Shown: one piece after another, positions 9,858 through 18,400 of the stretch
How positions within the stretch are numbered: position 1 is the stretch's first letter
Layout: every line of letters begins with the position of its first letter
From: a bacterium
GTDB lineage: Bacteria; Acidobacteriota; Polarisedimenticolia; Polarisedimenticolales; Polarisedimenticolaceae
Length of the DNA: 64,000 bases
Direction: 5' to 3'
Assembly (NCBI GenBank): GCA_024226515.1
Contig: JAAELQ010000116.1
Span: forward strand, 1 to 64,000
The notes under the pieces: generated by a model
Database searches by the model: none
Seen by the model: only the letters and a program-made list of their open reading frames with translations
What the model was told of the DNA's origin: nothing
Position numbers and translations under genes: made by a program

Positions 9858-10502
9858 ATGAAACGAGCTCGATTCATCGGAATTCTGACGCTGGCGTTGC
9901 TCGCCGTGGCGACAGCCGGGTCGCTGGCCGACGACGCCGCGACGGTCAAGCTTCGTTGGGCCCTGGGTGCCTGGGACGCGGGAGAGGCGGCGCCGAAGAG
10001 AATCCAGAAGGACGTTCAGCTCGACACGGGAGCCAAGTTGCAGTTCCTGGTCGAGCCGCTTTCGGCATGCTCGGTCTACCTGCTGCTGCTCGATTCCAGC
10101 GACGCCTTGTATGTGCTGTACCGCGAATCGGCAAAGAAGGGGAGCGGCGACGAGCGCAACCTCATTCCGCCGGGCAGCGGGAGGTTCCAGCTGGACGATG
10201 ACGCCGGCCGCGAGACCTTCTTCCTGCTCGCCTCTCATGAACCGCTCGACAAGCTCGAGGGGCTGATCGAGAGTCACGACGCGGCGTCGGACTCCGCCAA
10301 GCCCGCCATCGTCGAGAGCGTCGTCGCCGAGATTGTCCGGCTGAACCGCGAACACCGCCGCCTGTCTCGACCGATCGAAAAGCCGGTCATGATCGGCGGC
10401 CAGACCCGGGGTGGGCCGGACGGGCGCTCGGCAATCGATCAACTTGCCGTCGAGGTCACCGCAGAGACCTACTACGGCAAGACGATCACGATTGAGCACT
10501 AG
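9858..10502 (+). CDS. Secreted DUF4384-like protein
   Basis: The 214-residue protein starts at the ATG at 9858, with GGGGAG 7 nt upstream. [24 protein letters not shown] is a classical signal peptide. The body resembles DUF4384, with [28 protein letters not shown], then [24 protein letters not shown]. Such domains usually occur with Ser/Thr kinases or caspase-like proteins and are thought to bind ligands at the cell surface; the exact function is unknown. Its last codons overlap the proposed start of the cyclase gene, so the two are translationally linked. It could supply the periplasmic input for the CHASE2 cyclase, which is an inference from position only. Confidence 0.75.
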   Translation: MKRARFIGILTLALLAVATAGSLADDAATVKLRWALGAWDAGEAAPKRIQKDVQLDTGAKLQFLVEPLSACSVYLLLLDSSDALYVLYRESAKKGSGDERNLIPPGSGRFQLDDDAGRETFFLLASHEPLDKLEGLIESHDAASDSAKPAIVESVVAEIVRLNREHRRLSRPIEKPVMIGGQTRGGPDGRSAIDQLAVEVTAETYYGKTITIEH

Positions 10503-12495
10503 CCGGAATCAGGTTTTCGTCGCGACGGTCGCGCTGCTGGCCGCGACGCTCGTCGTCGGCAACCTCGCGATCTACCTGCTGCCCGATTACTACTCCCGCG
10601 TTCGCGAGGGCGTGACCGACCGGCTGTTCCGCCATCGCTCCGACAGCGAACGCTATCGCCCGGTCTACGACGGCGACGTCGTGCAGGTCGTCGTCGACGA
10701 CACCGGAATCCGCCTCCTCGGCCGCACGTATCTGGATCGTATCGATCACGCGCAACTGGTCGCCAACCTGGCGCAGGCCGGGGTAACCGCGCAGTTTCAC
10801 GACGTGATCGTCGCGGAGCCGGTCGGCCCGGCGCAGGACCAGCCGCTGCTCGAGGCCGTGACCGAGGCCGGCAACGTCTTCTTCGGCCTGTCGGTCGGGC
10901 TGACCGGCGGCACGACCCGGGACGAGCCGCGCATCGCAGACAAGGACCGGCCGGTCCTGGATGGCGCCCTGTGGCGCGTCGACGGACCGCCCGAGCATTT
11001 TCCGCGGTTGAGCCAGTCGTCGACCACGTTCGTCGAGCTGGCGGCCGCCGCCCGGGGCAACGGCTTCCTCGACCTGACCCCCGACGCCTGGGACGGCATC
11101 CAGCGCCGGCTGACCCTGCTGGTGCGCTACGAGGACGGTCTCGTCCCGGCGCTGGCGCTGCGCGTCGCCTGCGACTACCTGTCCGTCGATCCGTCGACGA
11201 TCCGCATCGAGCCCGGTCGGATCGTGCTGCCGGAGGCGCGTCGTCCGCAGGACGAGAAGCCGCGCGACATCGAGATCCCGATCGACGGCGCCGGCAGCAT
11301 GCGCGTCGACTATCTCGGCAAGTGGGGCGCGATGACCCAGGTGCCGTTCCTCGAGGTGTTCGAGGCGTCCGACGATCGGTTCATCATGAAGGACCTGCGC
11401 GATCAGGTCGACGGCAAGATCGCCGTGCTGTACTGGGCGACGACGGGTTCGGGAGACGCGGGCCCGGTGCCGACCGACGAGACGTACATCTTCGGCGCCC
11501 TGCACGCCAACGCGATCCAGCAGATCGTCAGCGGCCGCTTCCTGTGGGCCTGGTCGCCGCTGCGCATGATCCTGCTGGTGCAGCTTCCGCTGTTCGCCCT
11601 CCTCCTGCTGGCCTCGACGCGACTGTCGGCGACGCCGTTCGTCGGCACGGTCGCCGCGTCGCTCGTGGCGTATGGCGGCCTCGCCGCCTGGCTGTTCCTC
11701 GCGCAGGGCTGGATCCTCGATATCCCGGGCCCGATCGTGCTCGTGGGAACCGCGACGCTGCTGGTCTCGGCCTACCGCTTCCACGTCGAGTCGATGCACC
11801 GCGCCGTTCTGCGCAGCACGTTCGACGCCTACTTCCCGCCGGCGGTCGTGGACAAGGCGGTCGCGCAGTCCGACCACCTGGCCGAGTCGGCGCAGAAGAA
11901 AGAGCTGACCATCCTGTTCAGCGACATCAAGAGCTTCACCTCGCACACGTCGGAGATGGAAGCCGGCCATGTGCGCAAGCTGCTCAACGAGTACTTCGAG
12001 CGCATGATCGAGATCGTCTTCCGCCACGGCGGGACGCTGGACAAGTTCATCGGCGACGGGTTGATGGTCTTCTTCGGCGACCCGGAGGATCAGCCGGACC
12101 ACGCGGCGCGCTGTATCCGCGCCGGGATCGAGATGCAGCACGCCGCCCGCGAGCTGGACGCCGAATGGCGCCGGCGCGGCGACATGCCGCTGATCATCCG
12201 CGTCGGCATCAACAGCGGCGAGGTCGTCGTGGGCAACATGGGCTCGGAGCGTCGGCTGTCCTACACCGTGCTGGGCGAGCCGGTGAATCTGGCCCAGCGC
12301 CTCGAGTCCAACGCACCCAGCGGCGGCATCCTGATCTCGGCCCGGACACACGAGCTGGCCCGCGGGGCCGTCCGCGCGATCAAGCTCGAGCCGATCCGCG
12401 TCAAGGGCATCGATCGTCCGATCGAGGTCTACGAGGTGCCGGTCGAGTCCGACTCCGCGGCACCGTCCGTGGCCGCGGACGCCGGTTCGCGGTAG
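10492..12495 (+). CDS. CHASE2-domain class III adenylate cyclase
   Basis: I propose the TTG at 10492, overlapping the previous gene by 11 nt, because it places the first membrane helix (QVFVATVALLAATLVVGNLAIYLL) at the N-terminus. The start is uncertain and has only a weak ribosome site. A periplasmic CHASE2 region follows (about 40-340), with DVVQVVVDDTGI and the QAGVTAQFHDVIVAEP block. Three more helices lie at about 355-433. The cyclase catalytic domain is at about 470-620. Metal ligands Asp478 (FSDIKSF) and Asp522 (IGDG) are present, as is Lys518 (DKFIGDG), which favours ATP. The transition-state Asn and Arg in VNLAQRLES are also present. It should make cAMP from ATP in response to an outside signal. 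Two STAS/SEC-C genes follow. Confidence 0.88.
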   Translation: MSTSRNQVFVATVALLAATLVVGNLAIYLLPDYYSRVREGVTDRLFRHRSDSERYRPVYDGDVVQVVVDDTGIRLLGRTYLDRIDHAQLVANLAQAGVTAQFHDVIVAEPVGPAQDQPLLEAVTEAGNVFFGLSVGLTGGTTRDEPRIADKDRPVLDGALWRVDGPPEHFPRLSQSSTTFVELAAAARGNGFLDLTPDAWDGIQRRLTLLVRYEDGLVPALALRVACDYLSVDPSTIRIEPGRIVLPEARRPQDEKPRDIEIPIDGAGSMRVDYLGKWGAMTQVPFLEVFEASDDRFIMKDLRDQVDGKIAVLYWATTGSGDAGPVPTDETYIFGALHANAIQQIVSGRFLWAWSPLRMILLVQLPLFALLLLASTRLSATPFVGTVAASLVAYGGLAAWLFLAQGWILDIPGPIVLVGTATLLVSAYRFHVESMHRAVLRSTFDAYFPPAVVDKAVAQSDHLAESAQKKELTILFSDIKSFTSHTSEMEAGHVRKLLNEYFERMIEIVFRHGGTLDKFIGDGLMVFFGDPEDQPDHAARCIRAGIEMQHAARELDAEWRRRGDMPLIIRVGINSGEVVVGNMGSERRLSYTVLGEPVNLAQRLESNAPSGGILISARTHELARGAVRAIKLEPIRVKGIDRPIEVYEVPVESDSAAPSVAADAGSR

Positions 12496-12518
12496 CTTGT
12501 GCGGATGGAAACTTCGAC

Positions 12519-12860
12519 GTGAGCATCGAGCTGCAGCAGCGCGGAGACGTGACGCTCCTCCGCTTCGAGGATCGCATCGTCCGCCCCGACGGCGAGCTCG
12601 AGATGCGCACGGTATTCGCCGAGCAGATCGAGGCCGGCCGTCGCTTCTTCGTGTTCGATCTGCGCGAGGTCCCGTACATGGACAGCGCCGCGGTCGGCGA
12701 GATGGTGGCCTGCCAGAAGCGGGCTGTCCAGGACGACTCCACCGTCGCCCTCCTGATTCGATCCGACTCGAAGCCGGAGCAGCTGCTGCGGCTCACGATG
12801 ATGGACCGGCTGTTCTCGATACACTACGACGAGCGAGAGGCGCTGAGCGGCTTCGTCTAG
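12519..12860 (+). CDS. STAS-domain protein (anti-sigma-factor antagonist-like)
   Basis: A 113-residue single STAS domain starting at the GTG at 12519, 23 nt after the cyclase stop. The frame has no better start. The key helix-cap motif FDLREVPYMDSAAVGEMV keeps the phosphorylatable Ser56. STAS proteins switch anti-sigma factor kinases or act in membrane-bound signalling complexes. A second STAS protein is encoded nearby at 13224-13568, with its Ser at the same position. No anti-sigma kinase of the RsbW type is in the window. Confidence 0.8.
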   Translation: MSIELQQRGDVTLLRFEDRIVRPDGELEMRTVFAEQIEAGRRFFVFDLREVPYMDSAAVGEMVACQKRAVQDDSTVALLIRSDSKPEQLLRLTMMDRLFSIHYDEREALSGFV

Positions 12861-12942
12861 GCTCGCATCCCGCCCTCCCCTCCCGTCGCCGCGGGTGATA
12901 TGTTCTGACCGTACGGGTTCATGAAAGACGTCGGAGGCACTC

Positions 12943-13212
12943 ATGGGACGCAAGGGCATGCGCCGCCACTCGAAGGTGGTCTGGCCTGGATTCTCCAACG
13001 CGCCGTTGCCGCGCCACGTGTTCAAGGTCGGCCGCAACGACCCCTGCCCGTGCGGCAGCGAGAAGAAGTACAAGGACTGCCACGAGAGCCAGGGCTCGGG
13101 CTGGTTGGAGAAGCTGGCCCGCGAGCACGAGCGCGAGCGGCTCAAGGAGCTCCGCAAGGAGATGAAGGCCAAGGGTGTGCCGTGGTGGAAGAGGATCTTC
13201 TACCGCGTCTAG
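12943..13212 (+). CDS. Small SEC-C motif zinc-binding protein
   Basis: An 89-residue basic protein. A GGAGG site lies 5 nt before the ATG, and a TATGTT -10 candidate is at 12899-12904. The centre holds [13 protein letters not shown], the complete CxCx8CH zinc-binding SEC-C motif known from SecA C-termini. The rest is a charged, probably helical tail, [17 protein letters not shown], then PWWKRIF. SEC-C motifs bind SecB or ribosomes in known proteins. The role here is unknown. Confidence 0.8.
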   Translation: MGRKGMRRHSKVVWPGFSNAPLPRHVFKVGRNDPCPCGSEKKYKDCHESQGSGWLEKLAREHERERLKELRKEMKAKGVPWWKRIFYRV

Positions 13213-13225
13213 TGTCTCGGACCCT
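13209..13225. repeat. Dispersed intergenic element, 17-nt box copy 2
   Basis: CTAGTGTCTCGGACCCT matches 7236-7252 exactly on the other strand. It includes the TAG stop of the SEC-C gene and touches the stop of the convergent STAS gene (13224-13226). It is immediately followed by AGTGCC, so CTAGTG occurs twice 13 nt apart. Confidence 0.5.
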
Positions 13226-13568
13226 AGTGCCAGAAGCTCGAGACGGCCTTCGACTCGTCGTTGAACGTCTCGATGCCCTTGTCCACGCCGCTGACCGTGA
13301 TGACGCGGCCGACCGTGCTCTCGTCCGAGACGACGACCTTCATGACGCCGCTGTGGTCCGTGGCGAGCTTGGAGCAATAGACCAGCTCGCCGACTCCGGC
13401 GCTGTCGAGGTAGTCGAGGTCGCGTAGGTTGATCACGAACCGGCGGTCGCCGCGCTCGATACGGTCGCCGATCTCGCGCCGCAACGCGGTCTCGTCGCGT
13501 CCCAGGGCCAGCTTGCCCGAACAGTCCAGGATGCACACGCGTCTGTGGCTGCGAATCTCGATCAGCAT
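13224..13568 (-). CDS. STAS-domain protein (anti-sigma-factor antagonist-like)
   Basis: A 114-residue STAS protein starting MLIEIRSHRRVCILDCSGKL. The signature INLRDLDYLDSAGVGELV carries the conserved Ser56 that partner kinases phosphorylate in this family. An AGGTAGGGG ribosome site precedes the ATG. It converges on the SEC-C gene with 11 nt between stops. It is paralogous in design to the STAS protein at 12519 but not closely similar, so the two may feed different partners. Confidence 0.85.
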   Translation of the reverse strand: MLIEIRSHRRVCILDCSGKLALGRDETALRREIGDRIERGDRRFVINLRDLDYLDSAGVGELVYCSKLATDHSGVMKVVVSDESTVGRVITVSGVDKGIETFNDESKAVSSFWH

Positions 13569-13736
13569 CTCGATCCCCCTACCTGCCGTTTCCGCTCGAC
13601 CCCGTCGGAATCCGTTGCCGAGAGTTTACTTCGATGTCACGGTAGCTGCAGCAAATTCAGGCGCGGCGCCCGGGTCGGCTTGCATCCGTCGGTGCCGCGC
13701 CCGACAATTCGACCAGGCGGCGGCGAGAGCCTCTCG

Positions 13737-13753
13737 TCCGCATGCGATAAGAT
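13737..13753 (+). promoter_or_regulatory. Palindromic element and TAAGAT -10 box upstream of the gamma-glutamyltranspeptidase gene
   Basis: TCCGCATGCGATAA (13737-13750) matches 7212-7225 with one mismatch and contains the palindrome CGCATGCG. It overlaps GATAAGAT, whose TAAGAT (13748-13753) makes a reasonable -10 box 48 nt before the ATG at 13802. The rest of the 233-nt gap between 13569 and 13801 shows nothing else convincing. Confidence 0.4.
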
Positions 13754-13801
13754 CCACGGCGGTCCCGCGACGGGGCCGAAAGTAGTGATCGGAATGCTTC
13801 C

Positions 13802-15364
13802 ATGAAACCCAGGGGTGTCGTAGCCGCCGGGCACGAGCAGACCGCGCGTGCCGCCGAGGCGATCCTGCGCGAGGGCGGCAACGCCTTCGACGCGGCGCTG
13901 GGCGCCATGGTCGCTGCGTGCGTGACCGAGCCGGTCCTGGCCTCGTTGGGAGGCGGAGGGTTCCTGCTGGCGCATCCCTCGCGCGGCAAGAGCCTGGTCT
14001 ACGACTTCTTCGTCCACACGCCGCGCACGCGAGTCGCCGAGGAACACCTCGACTTCCGGCCGATGGAAGCCGACTTCGGCACCGTCAAGCAGACGTTCCA
14101 CTTCGGTCGCGGCTCGATCGCGACGCCGGGTTTAATCCGCGGCCTGTTCGAGGTGCACCGCGACCTGGGCAGCATGCCGATGCGCGACGTCGTCGCCCCG
14201 GCGCTGCAGATGGCGCGCGAGGGCGTGCGGGTCAACGCGCTGCAGGCCTACATCTTACAGGTCGTCAGTCCGATCTTCGTCGCCTGCCCCCAGGTGCTCG
14301 AGGCGTTCGGTAGCCCGCGCGAGGAGGGCGGACTGGTCGTCGAGGGCGACGTGCTGCGCATGCCCGAGATGGCCGACACGCTCGAGATCCTGTCCATCGA
14401 GGGCGACGACCTGTTTTACCGTGGCGAGATCGCGCAGCTGATCGACCACGAGTGCCGCGAGGGCGGGGGCTGCCTGCGGCTGGACGACCTCGAGCACTAC
14501 GAGGTCCTGCGCCGCGAGCCGTTGACCGTCGACTACCGCGACGTGCGCGTGCAGACGAACCCACCGCCGTCCTCGGGCGGCATCCTCGTCGGGTTCGCGC
14601 TGAGGCTGCTGCAGCAGCTGCGTGACTTCGGCGCGTCGTCGTTCGGATCGCATCGCCACCTGTCGTTGCTGGCCAAGTGCATGGAGTTGACCAACAAGGC
14701 GCGGGTCGATGCGCACGCCGACGACGCCTCCGCGCATCTCGACAACGCGCTGCTGCTCGATGGAACCCTGCTGGGGCGCTATCGCGAGGAGATCCTCGGG
14801 CGCGCGGAGGCCCTGCGCGGGACGACGCACGTCAACGTGATCGACGCCGACGACAACGTCGCCACGCTGACCGTCTCCAACGGCGAGGGCTGCGGCTACC
14901 TGCTTCCGCGCACCGGCATCATGCTGAACAACATGCTCGGCGAGGAGGACCTGAACCCGCAGGGCTTCCACTGCTGGGAGCCCGACGAGCGGATGACCTC
15001 GATGATGTCGCCCAGCCTGATCTACTGGAAGGACGGCCGCATCGTCGCCACCGGCTCGGGCGGCTCGAACCGCATCCGCACCGCGATCCTGCAGGTCATC
15101 GTCAACCTCGTCGACCACGGCATGAGCGTCGAGGACGCCGTCGCGAGCCCGCGCATCTTCCACGAGGGCGACACGCTGTCGGTCGAGAACGGCTTCCGCG
15201 ACTCGGAGCTGTCCGGCCTGCTCGAGGACTTCCCGCGGCACGAGCTGTGGGGCGAGCAGAACCTGTACTTCGGCGGCGCGCACACGGTCGAGCACGAGGC
15301 CGGCGGCGGTTTCCACGGCGCCGGCGATCCTCGCCGCGGCGGAGTCTGCCTGGTCGTGGACTGA
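13802..15364 (+). CDS. Gamma-glutamyltranspeptidase family protein
   Basis: A 520-residue Ntn-hydrolase of the gamma-glutamyltranspeptidase family. It opens with GVVAAGHEQTARAAEAILREGGNAFDAALGA, and the large-subunit motif EPVLASLGGGGFLL is present. The predicted autoprocessing site is before Thr341 in GTTHVNVIDADDN, followed by the small-subunit motifs TLTVSNGEGCGYLLPRTGIMLNN. The family cleaves or transfers gamma-glutamyl groups of glutathione. No signal peptide is seen, unlike the periplasmic E. coli enzyme, so it is probably cytoplasmic or a divergent amidase of the same fold. It appears monocistronic: it has its own -10 box and a hairpin starting at the stop codon. Confidence 0.88.
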   Translation: MKPRGVVAAGHEQTARAAEAILREGGNAFDAALGAMVAACVTEPVLASLGGGGFLLAHPSRGKSLVYDFFVHTPRTRVAEEHLDFRPMEADFGTVKQTFHFGRGSIATPGLIRGLFEVHRDLGSMPMRDVVAPALQMAREGVRVNALQAYILQVVSPIFVACPQVLEAFGSPREEGGLVVEGDVLRMPEMADTLEILSIEGDDLFYRGEIAQLIDHECREGGGCLRLDDLEHYEVLRREPLTVDYRDVRVQTNPPPSSGGILVGFALRLLQQLRDFGASSFGSHRHLSLLAKCMELTNKARVDAHADDASAHLDNALLLDGTLLGRYREEILGRAEALRGTTHVNVIDADDNVATLTVSNGEGCGYLLPRTGIMLNNMLGEEDLNPQGFHCWEPDERMTSMMSPSLIYWKDGRIVATGSGGSNRIRTAILQVIVNLVDHGMSVEDAVASPRIFHEGDTLSVENGFRDSELSGLLEDFPRHELWGEQNLYFGGAHTVEHEAGGGFHGAGDPRRGGVCLVVD

Positions 15365-15398
15365 TCCGATCCGGTCTCTGTTCGGCAGATTCGGATCA
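15362..15398 (+). terminator. Hairpin at the end of the gamma-glutamyltranspeptidase gene
   Basis: The 8-bp inverted repeat TGATCCGA / TCGGATCA begins at the stop codon itself. The 21-nt loop can add three more pairs (CCG/CGG). It is followed by ATCTTGCCC, so the U-tract is poor. Confidence 0.45.
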
Positions 15399-15459
15399 TC
15401 TTGCCCCCAATACCTCGTCTTTGCGCCATAAGTGGCGTACATGAACACGAGGTGCTGCC

Positions 15460-18400
15460 ATGAAGACCCGGATCGAAACGACCGTCCCCGCCCTGCTGAT
15501 TCTCCTGGCTCTGTGCGTCGTCCCCGCGACGGGTGGCGAGTTCCCCGAAGCAGGGCCGGAAGAGGACGTAGACGTTCGGCGCGAGTCTCTTGCGGAGTCC
15601 GGATCCGCGGCGTTGCGCGCGCCCACGGCGCCGCAGGTGAGCGCCGCGGCACGCTGGCGGCGCGAGCGGCCGGACCTCGAGCTGCGCTGGGACGGGATGT
15701 CCGGCGCTCCGCGGTCGATCGCCGCCGGTGGGCGAGCCTTGACCGCGCCGGACGCGCGATCGCCTGCCGAGATCGTGGCGGAGTTCGTCGGTAGGCACGC
15801 CGAGCTGTTCGGTTTGTTGTCCGGGGAGATCGCCGGGCTCGTCCCGACGTCGAGCGTTCCCGCCGCGGGAGGCGGCACGCACCTCTACTTCAAGCAGACG
15901 GTCGGCGGCATCGACGTCGACCAGGGTCGGCTGAACGCGACCGTGTCGGCGCGTGGGGAGCTGGTCTCGATCGGCGCGCGGTTGTTTGCCGGCATCGCGG
16001 CCGACGCGACGCCCGCGCTGGGCGCGACGGCCGCCGTGTCGCGGGTCGCGTCGCGACTCTACCCCGAGCTCGAGTTCTCCGGAGACGTCCGCGCGGCGGT
16101 CGGCGAGGACGCGGAGCGTAAGACGACGTTCGACGAGGCCGCGTTCGGCCGTGCCCCGCAGGCGCGGCTGGTGCACTTCCCGCTGGCGCGCGGCTCGCGC
16201 CTGGCGTGGGAGGTGCGCATCGGCGAGCCCTCGCTGTACACGGACTACGTGGTGCTGATCGACGCCGCGACCGGCGATCGGTTGGCGCGGCGCAACCTGA
16301 CGGCGTACGCCGAGGGGCGCGTGCTGCAGCGTGGCTCGCCCGAGCCGGAGTACGCCGAGTTCGAGCAGAGCGACCATCAACTGACGATCTTCCCGGCGTC
16401 GACTTCCGAATCGCCCCTGGGCTGGATCTCCGGCGCGGGGACGGCGCTCGAGGGCAACAACGCGGTCTCGCACCTGGGAACGATCCTGCAGCCGGGATTG
16501 ACCTCGCCGACCGGCGTCTACGATCATCCGTTCAACACGACCGAGGCCGCGCTGGCCAACGCCTGGTTCTGGGTCAACGACGCGCACGATCGGTTCTACG
16601 CCGCGGGTTTCGACGAGGCGGCCGGCAACTTCCAGACCGACAACTTCGCCCAGGGTGGCCTGGGAGGGGACGCGATCGAGCTGGTTGCCGCGCCGGCCCA
16701 GCGGACGCCCTTCTTCACCGCGACCGTTGACGGCGAGCCTCCGCAGCTCTCCTTCGGGTGGATCCCGTTCGGTGGTTGTCGCTTCTGCGGCGATCACGAC
16801 GGCTACCCCGAGAACGGGGGCGACCGCTCGTACGGCTTCAGCCGCGAGCGGATCGTCCACGAGTACACCCACGGGGTCCTGTTCCGTCGTGTCGGCGGAC
16901 CGGCCGACGTGAGCTGCCTGACGGCCGTGCAGTCCCGGGAGATGGCCGAGGGCTGGAGCCTGTTCTTTCCCGCCTCGTTCTACGATGATCCGACGTTCGG
17001 CGACTTCGAGAGTTTGGGGATGGGGCACCGCGGGGACGCCCTGCAAGATCTGACCCTCGAGGACTTCGTCTACTACGGGGGCTGGCTCGGCGACCTGTTC
17101 TGGGCCGGCACGCTGTGGGACCTCCGCCGGTCGTTCGTGGCTGCCGATCCCTCCGCAGGGCTCGACGACCTGCACGACGTCGTGATTGAATCGCTGGCGC
17201 TCGCACCGTGCAACCCGAGCTACCTCGAGGCGCGCGATGCGCTGCTCGCCGCGGACACGGCGCTGTTCGGCGCGACGCACCACGGCCTGATCTGGAACGT
17301 CTTCGCCGCGCGCGGCATGGGTGAACTGGCCTCCACGATCGACGAGAACGACAGCTCCCCGGTGGCGGACGACACGGTTCCCGCCGCCTTCGTCTGTGCG
17401 CCGCCGGCGCAGCCGACGGGACTCGGCGCCGTCGTCGATGGAACCAACGCCGTTCGCTTGGACTACTCGGCCGCGGGCGCGACGTCGATCGAGATCTGGC
17501 GCGAGGACCTGGACAACCCCGCGGACGCGCCGGAGCTGATCGCGACGACGCTCGACGACTCGACCTACGTCGACACGACCGTGCAGGGCTCCAAGAGCTA
17601 TCGCTACCACGTCGTCGCGCTGGGCGACGGCGGTGTCTACTGCCGTAGCGCGGCGTCATCGACCGCCGACGTAACCGCCACGGGATCGTGCGACCTCGAG
17701 TTCCCGCAGTTCATCCCGAATCCCGACGCCACGGACGGCGACCCGAGCTGCGAGATCACGCTGACCTGGGATCCGGCGACGCCGGCCTGCCCCGGAAGCG
17801 CCGAGCCGATCGTCTACAGCATCTACCGCGGTGAGACGCCGGGAATCCTGCCCTCGGACCGTACGCTCGTCGGCCGCACGGCCTCGACCTCGTTTGCCGA
17901 CGTGCCCCCCGACCGGGGCGGGGGTACGAGCGGCTGGTTCGACAACGCGACGCATTATCTCGTGCTGGCGCAGCACGGGACGCTCGACGATCCGCCGGAC
18001 CACCGCGACCGTGGGTCGGCGCAGGTGATGCAGTGGCGCGGTGTCGTCCCCACGCTGGGGCGTACGCTGGTCCATTCCTGGGACTTCGAGGCGGGGCCCG
18101 CCGGCTGGACGTCGTCGGACCTGGGCGGCACGGGCCCGGCTTTCGAGTGGGCGCTGGTCGATCCCAGCCCGACCTGGACCGGTGGAGCCTTGCTGGCCCC
18201 GGACGAGGCGGCCGGGGGATCGGGGATGGCGTGGGTCACCGGCGATGCCGCCGGCCCGGCCGACTCAGCGGTCACGAACTCGTGCCAGGAGCTGCAGCTG
18301 CTGACCTCCCCCGCCTTCGACGCCTCGGACGGCGCGACCATCGTCTCGTTCGACTACTGGAACTACCACACCAACCTCCTCAGCGAGCTGTACGCCTCGA

